Shown: one piece after another, positions 1 to 8,000 of the stretch
Layout: each line of letters starts with the position of its first letter
How positions within the stretch are numbered: position 1 is the stretch's first letter
Position numbers and translations under genes: made by a program
Notes under the pieces: model-generated
Database searches by the model: none
Told to the model about the DNA's origin: nothing
The model's input: only the letters and a program-made list of their open reading frames with translations
Assembly: GCA_018228665.1 (NCBI GenBank)
Contig: CP073692.1
Span: forward strand, 806,001 to 870,000
Direction: 5' to 3'
Length of the DNA: 64,000 bases
Source of the DNA: Faecalicatena sp. Marseille-Q4148
GTDB taxonomy: Bacteria > Bacillota > Clostridia > Lachnospirales > Lachnospiraceae

Positions 1-77
1 AAACAATCATCGCTGTAATATTTGTAGTATATACATTCATTCGTTATATGCAATTTCTTTTTGCACCAAAGAACTAA
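1..77 (+). CDS. C-terminal end of a membrane protein (5' end outside window)
   Basis: An open frame runs in from the left edge (first full codon at base 3) and ends with TAA at 75-77. The 24 visible residues are a hydrophobic stretch followed by Arg-Tyr and a short tail ending PKN, as expected for the last transmembrane helix of an integral membrane protein. A terminator-like hairpin follows at 112-145. The family cannot be named from so little sequence, and the frame could be fortuitous, but hydrophobic helix, stop and terminator in the right order favour a real gene end. Confidence 0.4.
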   Translation, partial: TIIAVIFVVYTFIRYMQFLFAPKN

Positions 78-111
78 CGGAACCTTATAAAATTAGATAA
101 ATAAACTAAAA

Positions 112-145
112 AATAGAGCGGGATTTCTAAAATTCCGCTCTATTC
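112..145. terminator. Bidirectional terminator-like hairpin
   Basis: AATAGAGCGG pairs perfectly with CCGCTCTATT, and the inner bases extend the stem with one mismatch. It lies between the left-edge plus-strand gene end and the convergent SDR gene, so it could serve both. The flanks are A/T-rich, but no long uninterrupted T run is seen on either side. Confidence 0.6.
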
Positions 146-171
146 TTAACTTAGAATTTACTTTAATTATT

Positions 172-933
172 CTATGGCATAATGGAGTTTGCACCGTCCA
201 CAATTACGCTCTGTCCTGAAAAATAACAGGAATCCGGGCCGGCAAGAAACGCAATCACCGGTGCAATATCATTTTCCGGATCACCAAATCGTTTCATTGG
301 ATTGAGATTTACCTGTTTTGCATATTCTTCAGGGAATTTTTCTGCCCACGCTTTTGCAGCAGGAGATTCTGCGCCCGGAAGAACGATATTGACACAAATA
401 CCATACTGGCCCCATTCTTTTGCGGCAATTTTTGTTAATCCACGAAGCGCTTCTTTGTTAGAACCATATGCTAACTGACCTGCAATTCCAAACATTCCTG
501 TGGCAGAAGCAAAGTTGATGATTCTTCCTTCGTGCTGCTCTTTCATATAAGGAAATGCTGCCTGCATATAATTCAAAGAACCGATCACACCGCTTTCCCA
601 TGCTTTTACCATACTTTCATGGGTTGTTTCTTCTACCGGAGCTGACGGTACAATTGCCTGACCATTATTAACAATCACGTCAATCGCTCCGAATGTTTCT
701 ACTGTAGTTTTCACAACCTCGTCCACACGGGCACGATCTGCTGAATCACAGCTCATTGCAAGTCCATCACCGCCAAGCGCTTTGATTTCTGCAATTGTTT
801 GCTCAATCGGCTCCAGACGACGTCCGGTTGCAACTACTTTCACACCACGTTTCGCCAGACAGAGCGCAATCCCTTTGCCAATCCCCTGTCCCGCGCCTGT
901 TACGATAGCTACTTTTTCGCATAATTGTTTCAT
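172..933 (-). CDS. SDR-family NAD(P)-dependent oxidoreductase
   Basis: A classical 253-residue short-chain dehydrogenase/reductase, cytosolic, with a Rossmann fold. The glycine motif TGAGQGIG (residues 12-19), the catalytic Ser in NFASATG and the Tyr/Lys pair in YGSNK are present. The usual NNAG motif reads NNGQA and the common YxASK reads YGSNK, so it is a somewhat divergent member. AAGGAGG sits 7 bases before the ATG. It is the last gene of a minus-strand run with the HicB-like and MATE genes. The substrate cannot be assigned from sequence; FabG-like, sugar or steroid dehydrogenases are all possible. Confidence 0.85.
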   Translation of the reverse strand: MKQLCEKVAIVTGAGQGIGKGIALCLAKRGVKVVATGRRLEPIEQTIAEIKALGGDGLAMSCDSADRARVDEVVKTTVETFGAIDVIVNNGQAIVPSAPVEETTHESMVKAWESGVIGSLNYMQAAFPYMKEQHEGRIINFASATGMFGIAGQLAYGSNKEALRGLTKIAAKEWGQYGICVNIVLPGAESPAAKAWAEKFPEEYAKQVNLNPMKRFGDPENDIAPVIAFLAGPDSCYFSGQSVIVDGANSIMP

Positions 934-964
934 GATAAAACCTCCTTAAAAATAATATTATTTT

Positions 965-1243
965 TTATTCATCCCATCCATCTCTGAATCGGTAATTTAC
1001 AGAAATATTTCTTACAAGATCCCCTTCCTGTAAAACAATATCATGCAAATCTGAAACCGGTGGAAATTCCGGTTCTTCTTCTTCGAATTCTGCCATGATC
1101 CATGTGGCAGCAGCTTCATTTGCACGATCAATTACATCATCAACGGAATCTCCCTCTGCTTCACAGCAGGCCAGATCCGGAAAAAATGCATGGTAACCTC
1201 CGTTTTCTTTTTTTCGGATTACTGCCGGATATATAAAGTTCAT
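965..1243 (-). CDS. HicB-like (type II antitoxin family) protein, no HicA partner
   Basis: A 92-residue acidic protein with the N-terminal HicB fold signature: YPAVIRK, then GGYHAFFPDLACC, then a helix beginning at about residue 33 (DSVDDVIDRANEAA). HicB antitoxins bind HicA RNase toxins and often carry a C-terminal DNA-binding domain; none is obvious here, the C-terminus being short and acidic. No HicA-sized basic gene flanks it: upstream is a MATE exporter and downstream an SDR. It may be a stand-alone HicB-fold protein rather than an active antitoxin. A strong GGAGAGGAG site precedes the ATG. Confidence 0.75.
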   Translation of the reverse strand: MNFIYPAVIRKKENGGYHAFFPDLACCEAEGDSVDDVIDRANEAAATWIMAEFEEEEPEFPPVSDLHDIVLQEGDLVRNISVNYRFRDGWDE

Positions 1244-1258
1244 AAATCTTCTCCTCTC

Positions 1259-2656
1259 CTATTCGTTCTCAATGATTTTATTTAGTGGATTCCACTCTCC
1301 TCTAAAATATCTGATGATAAAGAAGGTGGCGAGTGTAACATTATTGGCAATCATACATGCCCATACTGCATATAATCCCAGATGAAATACATTTAAAGAA
1401 AGATATGTAAATAATACTCTGACGCCCCACATACTGAAAAGTGCATAGTAAAATGGTTTTACAGTATCTCCTGCACCGTTAAAAATACCTTCCAAAATGA
1501 TCAATACGCCAAATAGCGGCTCAGATACTGCTACCATGCGAAGAACAACCGTTCCAAGTGCGATTACTTCCGTATCTTTTGTAAAGATTCCAAGAAGCGG
1601 TGCCGCCAGTACAAAAAGCAATGCTCCGGATAATGCCATAATGATTATGATAATTACCATCAGCATTCTCGTCAACTCATGCAGCCGCTTCTGATCTTTT
1701 GCTCCAATGGAATTTCCTGCAAGCGTGGCGGCAGCTGTCTGCATCCCATATCCCGGAATGTAAAAAGCCTGTTCTACTGTCAAAGCAATGGAATGTGCTG
1801 CAAAAGAAACGGTTCCCAGCCCTGTTACCAATGAAGCAAATACAACGTGACCAAGACAAGTTGCTATACGCTCCATCGCTACAGGAAATCCGATACGGAT
1901 AATTGGCTGCAAAATATCTTTTTCCGCACGGATCCTGCATCCTGCCGGTGAAACATATTTATTTTTATAAAGTGCAACTGTCATAAAAATACCGCCTACG
2001 ATAAATGAAATCGCAGTTCCAATTCCGGCTCCTACCGCTCCATATCCGAATCCAAACATCTTAATCTTCATACTGCCAATTGTAATGACTCTGGAATCGT
2101 AAATAAAAATATAGTTCATTACAATATTCACAAGATTCATGCATACATTCACATACATTGGTGTTTTTGTGTCTCCGACTGCTCTTAATACTGCTCCAAA
2201 TATAATAATCGCACTTCGAAACAGCATCGGGAGGCATATGATTGCGAAATAAATTGAAGCATTCCTGCGGATCGCTTCCTCTGCCCCCATCCATATCGGA
2301 AGCAGCGGACTGATTGCAAGTGTAACAATTCCGACAACAACACCGGCTGCAATCGTTACTACAACCGATTGCACAGATGCTTCTTTCACTTTCTCATAGG
2401 ATTTTGCTCCCATCTCTCTTGAAATGAATGCCATAAACCCGATTCCCATTGCAAAGAGGGGGCCATTTACAAGCCATGTTACGGTTGTACTTATTCCCAC
2501 AGTTGCGGTTGCTTCTGCTCCAATTCTTCCAACCATTGCAGAATCAATGTACTGTACAAGCGTCTGCAGAAACTGTTCCAATAACGTCGGCCATGCCAAC
2601 GCCATAATTGCTAAAAGAAGTCCTTTTTTGTGTTCCCACCAGTTTTCTCGTTCCAT
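1259..2656 (-). CDS. MATE-family multidrug/cation efflux transporter
   Basis: A 465-residue integral membrane protein with about 12 hydrophobic segments in two homologous halves, the usual MATE length. Recognisable features are the N-terminal WPTLLEQFLQTL helix, GRIGAEA near residue 43 and the second-half repeat SIALTVEQAF. Family members exchange Na+ or H+ for cationic drugs or metabolites at the cytoplasmic membrane; the substrate is unknown. It has its own promoter at 2702-2730 and an AGGAGAG site just before the ATG. HicB-like and SDR genes follow with short gaps, suggesting co-transcription. Confidence 0.93.
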   Translation of the reverse strand: MERENWWEHKKGLLLAIMALAWPTLLEQFLQTLVQYIDSAMVGRIGAEATATVGISTTVTWLVNGPLFAMGIGFMAFISREMGAKSYEKVKEASVQSVVVTIAAGVVVGIVTLAISPLLPIWMGAEEAIRRNASIYFAIICLPMLFRSAIIIFGAVLRAVGDTKTPMYVNVCMNLVNIVMNYIFIYDSRVITIGSMKIKMFGFGYGAVGAGIGTAISFIVGGIFMTVALYKNKYVSPAGCRIRAEKDILQPIIRIGFPVAMERIATCLGHVVFASLVTGLGTVSFAAHSIALTVEQAFYIPGYGMQTAAATLAGNSIGAKDQKRLHELTRMLMVIIIIIMALSGALLFVLAAPLLGIFTKDTEVIALGTVVLRMVAVSEPLFGVLIILEGIFNGAGDTVKPFYYALFSMWGVRVLFTYLSLNVFHLGLYAVWACMIANNVTLATFFIIRYFRGEWNPLNKIIENE

Positions 2657-2701
2657 CTCTCCTCCAAATTTGTACCGTATTCTAAAAATTCTCTTAGCGC
2701 T

Positions 2702-2730
2702 ATTATATCCTGTTCTGCATTTTTATTCAA
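2702..2730 (-). promoter_or_regulatory. Sigma-A-type promoter for the MATE gene
   Basis: On the minus strand TTGAAT (2725-2730) and TATAAT (2702-2707) are separated by exactly 17 bases. It lies in the 79-base gap between the HAD phosphatase stop and the MATE start, so MATE-hicB-SDR can be transcribed separately from the operator-controlled genes upstream. Confidence 0.7.
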
Positions 2731-2735
2731 TCACT

Positions 2736-3422
2736 TTATGAGAGAATCCGATACACTTCGTGGAGATCTGTAATTTCATAATCTACATGGACATGTTCTC
2801 TTTTTTCTGCCTTTTCAGGATTGTACCAACATGTAATAATCCCTGCGCGATTACCACCGCATATATCACTTGTTAATGAATCTCCAATGATTATTGTCTG
2901 ATTTCTGTCAATCTCTCCAATGGATTCAAACACTTTGTCGAAAAATTCTAAATTCGGTTTTTCAGCGCCAATCTGTTCTGATAAAAAAATACCGTCCATC
3001 AAAGCTCCCAGCCCAGAACGATTTAACTTCTTTGTCTGAGCAATTATTGTTCCGTTTGATACTACATACTGTCTGACTTTGCCCTGCAGTGATTTTACAA
3101 TCTGAAAACTATTGTCATGATATACAATCGTATCTCCAAGACAGATTTGATATTTCTGATTAAATTCCGAAGCAATTGCACTATCGATGCCTTCCTGTTC
3201 AAAAAATTCCTGAAATCTGCCGACAAGTACTTCTGCTTTTGTAATTTCTCCCCGCTCTAACCGTTCCCAATATGTTTTATTAATTCCGGAATATCGCAGA
3301 AGCATCTCATCCGTACATTCTCCTAAGTGATATTCTTCAAAAAGTTTTCGGATTGCTGCTTTCTCTGCGGCTGCAAAATCAAGCAATGTACCGTCTACAT
3401 CCCACAAAACTGTTGTAATCAT
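2736..3422 (-). CDS. HAD-superfamily hydrolase, YjjG/5'-nucleotidase-like
   Basis: A 228-residue haloacid dehalogenase-like phosphatase. Motif I DVDGTLLDF (residues 8-16) carries the nucleophile and acid/base Asp, an alpha-helical cap follows, and motif IV reads GDSLTSDICGG. Length, cap type and the overall pattern resemble the YjjG group of pyrimidine nucleotidases that clean up noncanonical nucleotides; this assignment is by resemblance only. The ATG overlaps the stop of the upstream small membrane protein gene in a 4-base ATGA, implying translational coupling and shared control by the operator at 3695-3722. Confidence 0.85.
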   Translation of the reverse strand: MITTVLWDVDGTLLDFAAAEKAAIRKLFEEYHLGECTDEMLLRYSGINKTYWERLERGEITKAEVLVGRFQEFFEQEGIDSAIASEFNQKYQICLGDTIVYHDNSFQIVKSLQGKVRQYVVSNGTIIAQTKKLNRSGLGALMDGIFLSEQIGAEKPNLEFFDKVFESIGEIDRNQTIIIGDSLTSDICGGNRAGIITCWYNPEKAEKREHVHVDYEITDLHEVYRILS

Positions 3423-3619
3423 TTTGATAATTCCTTCTTTCTTATTTTTCTCCTCCGGTATTGCAATGCATGCATGATACTAAGCGCTAAAAACAAAACA
3501 GCTGAAAGTTTATGCAGCATAATCATAATAAATAACTCACCGGCTAAACTCAATGTAAATCCAGTCACTGTCATAATTATAATAGAGCTAATTAATAATT
3601 TGTCAATAATTTTGTTCAT
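3419..3619 (-). CDS. Small two-helix membrane protein with H-x13-H in the second helix
   Basis: A 66-residue protein starting at MNKIIDKLL, chosen because AAAGGAG lies 9 bases upstream; the frame is open 13 codons further but without a site. Two hydrophobic helices (about 8-26 and 29-52) are followed by a very basic tail (RRRKIRKKE). His36 and His50 sit 14 residues apart in helix 2, the spacing of haem ligands in cytochrome b-type helices, and the protein resembles one half of DUF4405-like proteins. It is coupled by ATGA overlap to the HAD gene. Haem binding is a hypothesis, not shown. Confidence 0.7.
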   Translation of the reverse strand: MNKIIDKLLISSIIIMTVTGFTLSLAGELFIMIMLHKLSAVLFLALSIMHALQYRRRKIRKKELSK

Positions 3620-3694
3620 GAAATAAAACTCCTTTTTTGCTTTTTGATATTTCTTCACTGACCGCTTTGTCTTTTTGTAAAAATGTCAGATTAT

Positions 3695-3732
3695 CCGTTA
3701 GTTAGTATATACTAACTAACGGTTTGTGTCAA
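3695..3732 (-). promoter_or_regulatory. Promoter with 28-bp perfect palindromic operator (TetR-type)
   Basis: Bases 3695-3722 form a perfect 28-bp inverted repeat with half-site CCGTTAGTTAGTAT. On the minus strand TTGACA (3727-3732) and TATACT (3704-3709) are spaced by 17 bases, so the palindrome covers the -10 box and most of the spacer. A bound dimer would block polymerase from the small-membrane-protein/HAD operon. Long T/A-rich palindromes of TTAGTTAG type are typical of TetR/AcrR repressors; no such gene is in the window. The 3620-3946 gap also holds a weaker related motif with core TAACGCGTTA near 3795 and otherwise no gene. Confidence 0.75.
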
Positions 3733-3946
3733 TATAAAATAAAAGGAGTGAAATTAGTATCGTCCAATGTACTATTTGAAAGTTAATTAACTAACGCGTT
3801 AAATTATTAATTAATGGTTCAACTATAGCTTTTGTCAAATAATTATGCTATACTTCCGATAACTTACAGATAATTATTTTTTTAATGTATTCGAAATGCA
3901 TTACATTATTTGCAAAGGAGTACGTTTTTGACAGGAGGTATTTGAT

Positions 3947-4963
3947 ATGGCAATTATGATCGGAATCAATGGATTTGGACGTATCGGACGTGTGGCGCTC
4001 CGAATCGCACTTAGTAAACCGGAAGAATTTACATTATGCGGCATCAATATCCGCAATGCCGATTTGAAATATATGGAATATATGATCCGTTTCGATTCAG
4101 TTTTTGGTCGTTTTCAGGGAGAACTTGAAACATATGCTCACGGTCTTCGGATCAACGGCAGAGAGATTCCGGTATACTCTGAAGCTGATGCCAGCAATAT
4201 CCCATGGAGAGCATGCGGTGCAGAATATATCATTGATGCCACAGGAGCATACTGCACAACCGAGAAAGCTTCTGCTCATTTAGAGGCAGGTGCAAAGAAA
4301 GTCATCATTTCCGCCCCTGCCAAAGACAATACCCCTACTTTTATTATGGGAATCAACCACGAAAAATATCATTCAGATCTTTCCGTTGTTTCCAATGCCT
4401 CCTGTACTACGAATTGTCTTGCTCCTTTGTGTAAAGTTCTGGAAGACAATTATGGGATTGAATATGGACTCATGTCCACCATTCATGCAGCTACTGCAAA
4501 GCAGAAAGTAGTCGACAGCCGTTCTTTAAAAGACTGGAGAACCGGCCGTTCTGCCTTTGGGAATCTTATTCCTTCTTCTACAGGAGCTGCAAAGGCAATC
4601 TCCCTTGTAATTCCGTCACTGGAAGGCAAAATGAGCGGTATCTCTTACCGCGTACCAACGTCAGATGTCTCCATTGTAGATTTAAACGTTGCTTTAAAGA
4701 AACAGACGACTTATGAAGATATCTGTGTAAAAATGAAAGAGGCATCCAACACCTGCTTGTCCGGAATTCTTGATTACATGGATGATGAGGTTGTTTCCTC
4801 CGATTTCATCGGTGATTCACATGCATCTATTTTTGATGCACGGGAAGGAATCCAGGTAAATTCTCAATTTTTCAAGCTGATTAGTTTCTACGATAATGAA
4901 TGGGGCTATACCAGTCAGATTTTCCGCCTGATTCGTTACATGAATGAGGTAGATCAGAAATAG
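3947..4963 (+). CDS. gap: Glyceraldehyde-3-phosphate dehydrogenase, probable NADP-tolerant variant
   Basis: A 338-residue type I GAPDH converting glyceraldehyde-3-phosphate, phosphate and NAD(P)+ to 1,3-bisphosphoglycerate. Rossmann motif GINGFGRIG (6-14), catalytic SNASCTTNC with Cys153, His180 in STIHAATAKQ, and PSSTGAAKA are intact. The Asp that follows Asn at the end of the second beta strand in NAD-specific enzymes (VND) is replaced: here N34 is followed by Ile35 and Arg36. Bacillus GapB, which uses NADP, also lacks this Asp. AGGAGG lies 8 bases before the ATG. The gene is monocistronic with its own terminator, not beside pgk or tpi, so it may be a second, specialised GAPDH. Confidence 0.95.
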   Translation: MAIMIGINGFGRIGRVALRIALSKPEEFTLCGINIRNADLKYMEYMIRFDSVFGRFQGELETYAHGLRINGREIPVYSEADASNIPWRACGAEYIIDATGAYCTTEKASAHLEAGAKKVIISAPAKDNTPTFIMGINHEKYHSDLSVVSNASCTTNCLAPLCKVLEDNYGIEYGLMSTIHAATAKQKVVDSRSLKDWRTGRSAFGNLIPSSTGAAKAISLVIPSLEGKMSGISYRVPTSDVSIVDLNVALKKQTTYEDICVKMKEASNTCLSGILDYMDDEVVSSDFIGDSHASIFDAREGIQVNSQFFKLISFYDNEWGYTSQIFRLIRYMNEVDQK

Positions 4964-4967
4964 CACT

Positions 4968-5015
4968 AAAAGCCGCCGGGAATCTTTTGAAAAAGAATAT
5001 TCTCCGACGGCTTTT
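4968..5015. terminator. Bidirectional terminator between gap and the ABC/FtsX gene
   Basis: AAAAGCCGCCGG pairs with CCGACGGCTTTT around a long AT-rich loop, leaving T runs on both strands. It separates the convergent gap and ABC transporter genes and likely serves both. Confidence 0.8.
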
Positions 5016-5051
5016 ATCACTTTTGAATGAGGATGTTATCGTTTCAAATGA

Positions 5052-8000
5052 TTACTCTGTCCGCAATGCTGTTACCGGATCGCTTTTCGCTGCTTTTCTG
5101 GACGGCAGCAATCCTCCAAGCAAAGTGAGAATCACGCTTAACAGAATCAGAATCACAGCAGGAATTACCGGAAGTACGGCATTAATCTCATCTGTCCCTG
5201 CCAGATGATGAATGAGTGCATTTCCGGGAATAAGCATAAGCAATGTCAACCCAATTCCAATGATTCCCGCACCCAGTCCAATAATAAATGTCTCTGCATT
5301 AAATACTTGAGAAATATTATTCTTGGAAGCTCCGATTGCACGCAGGATTCCAATTTCTTTTTTCCGCTCCAAAACGCTGATATAAGTAATGACACCTATC
5401 ATAATAGAAGATACAATTAAAGAAATTGCTACGAAGGCAATCAATACATAGCTGATCACATCAATAATATCTGTTACCGATGACATCAATGTTCCTACCA
5501 TATCAGCATAGGTAATGACCTGTTCTTCTTTTCCGGCATCTTCCATTCGCTCGTTATAAGTATTAAGAATCTGAACAACTTCTTCCTTACTCTCAAAATC
5601 TTTTGGATAAATACTAACGGTTACCGGTTCGTCAAATTCCACATATCCAAGACGCTTCAAGTTATTTTCATAAGATGCAGCAGTTTCCTTAGTCGTTGTA
5701 AGCAAAAGCTCTGCCAACTCCTCGCCAGTCATTTTCATCTGGAATGCATTCAGAAAAGCTTCTCCATCAATCGTAACTGCCTGCTCCATCATACTGCTTA
5801 ACTGATTCATAGAACGTGTTATCGTTGATTTCATACTTCCGGCAATCTGTTCTATGATTTGTGACGTAACAGCTGCCGCCTGTGTTTGGATTACTTCTGA
5901 AAGCCCTGTGCTGTAAGATTTCATTACTTCTTCCATGTATTCTTTCAGAGAAGATGAAATAACCGATTCCAGCTTTCCGGTATCAATCATACCGGAGATT
6001 CCCGTCATCAATGCTTCTTTTGCCTGATCTGTACTTAAATACGCAAGAAAATGCTCTTCCATCCGTCCCGGATCAGGCAGATGATTTTCCGCTGCGTAAC
6101 TGCTGTAACAATTTACCAGATCTTTTGCCAAAGCTTCTAATTGTTCAGGCAATACGGTAATATCTCCATTTGGCTTTAAGTGCTCTTCTGCCCACGCATT
6201 CAAAATCTGCTGCGCCTGTGGTGTCTGTAAATATTGGATCAAGTATTCATCAAACTTATCAGGATCTGTCAGTTGATTTTCCTGAGCATATTTCTCATAT
6301 CCTGACATGACATCCCGGATAAGCTGCTGGAGCTGTTCTTTTGACACAGTAATACTTCCCCCGGATTCAATCATATTCTGAATATGTTCTGCCAAAATCT
6401 GTTTCGCTTCCGCGGTCTGAAGGAATGTCAGAAATTGCTCCCCAAGCTGAGAATAGTCTGCTTCCGGATGCGCCGCAACGTATGCTTTATACCCCTCCAA
6501 AAATGTTATCGACATTTGTTTCAGCTGCTCCGGCGTTATTGTAATATCAAGGTTTTCCAGAATTTCATCCATTGTAATCGGAGAATGATCCGGAAGTTTG
6601 ATTGACAGATCTTTGAAATCTATCATGCCTGACAAATCAAGTGTATGATTACTGTTTTCACCATTCGCCGGAAGTCTAAAGACACGCTCCAGCCCTCCCG
6701 ATAATACATTTTCATCGAATCCAAAGACTTGTTTCAATGCATTTTCGTCAACAGAAAATAGGGAATTCATATCAGGCGTTTTTTCTTCTGCTTCAGCGCC
6801 AAACGCTTTTTTTGTAAAAACATCTGTCTCTTTCTCTGCAAGCTGTTCTTTTACAATCTGGCTGTTTGCCGCATTTTCTGCTACATGCAAAGCCAGTCCG
6901 TGAGGATACGCGATGCCCGGCATAAGAATTGCGCTGTTGGCATCATCAGAAGGCTGTACAATACCGACAATTTCCAGATTCTCTCCGGATTCCACAATTT
7001 TCTTCATATAATCGTCATCATTTGATTTGTCCTTCCAGACATGATATTCCCTGTCGTACTGGTAATAATCTGCTGCATTGACAAGTTTAAATGTAGTTCC
7101 GAGAATCTCACGATAAGAATAGTTTTTAGACAATTCCGGCGTCACAACCGGCTCTTCCTCTATGAACTGCCGGATCATTTCATCCAATTCCAGTGAGTTG
7201 CGCAGTCCAAGCGTATAGAGCATAAAATCACTGATATCTCCATTGCCGGTAAGGACAAGCACACACTCCGTCTCTTTTTCTGGCCACCGTCCGGCTTTCA
7301 CATCATACTGTTTCTCATACAAAGCCTTACATTCCGGCATTTCATAAAACACATTTGTACTCATCATCGCTGACATTAAATTGTTAGAGCCGGAAGCCGA
7401 ACCAAGTCCAAGAGATGAGAACGACTTATCCGGATGTACCTGCCGGACAGAGTCCCCCTGTATACGATATATCTGCGGAGTGATTCCATAACCATACTCT
7501 ACGGACTTCGCATAATTATCAATGCCGCTGTTACTGCTGTCCAGATAGGCTTTCAGAGAAGTCAAATCATTGGAGTTCATTTTGGAAAACATATTTGTTA
7601 CCATATCGATGACATTGATCTCGCTTTCCTTTTTCTTCTCTGTCCCTCCATCCGATTCCATCATCATCATGGAAGTAACATCTACTCCGGTGCTTTGAAT
7701 CTGTACCGGATATTCTGATAAGGTATCTTCTTCAATAGATTTGATGTATGCATCCACACCTGCTGATAAAGCCAGAATCAATGCAATCCCTATAATTCCG
7801 ATCGAACCTGCAAAAGAAGTCAGAAGTGTTCTGGCTTTTTTTGTCCGGAGATTATGAAAACTAAGCGACAATGCAGTCAAAAAAGACATGGAAGATCTTC
7901 CCATGTTCTTATGTTCCGGCACAGCCTGTTCTTTCTCATCCACTTCAAACGGATTTGTGTCTGACCGGATCTTCCCATCACGCAATGTTACAATCCTTGT

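Noticed and set aside
3742..3800. Short open frame after an AAAGGAG site next to the palindrome
   Set aside because: The only ATG nearby gives 7 codons, so no real gene; at most a relic of a regulator.
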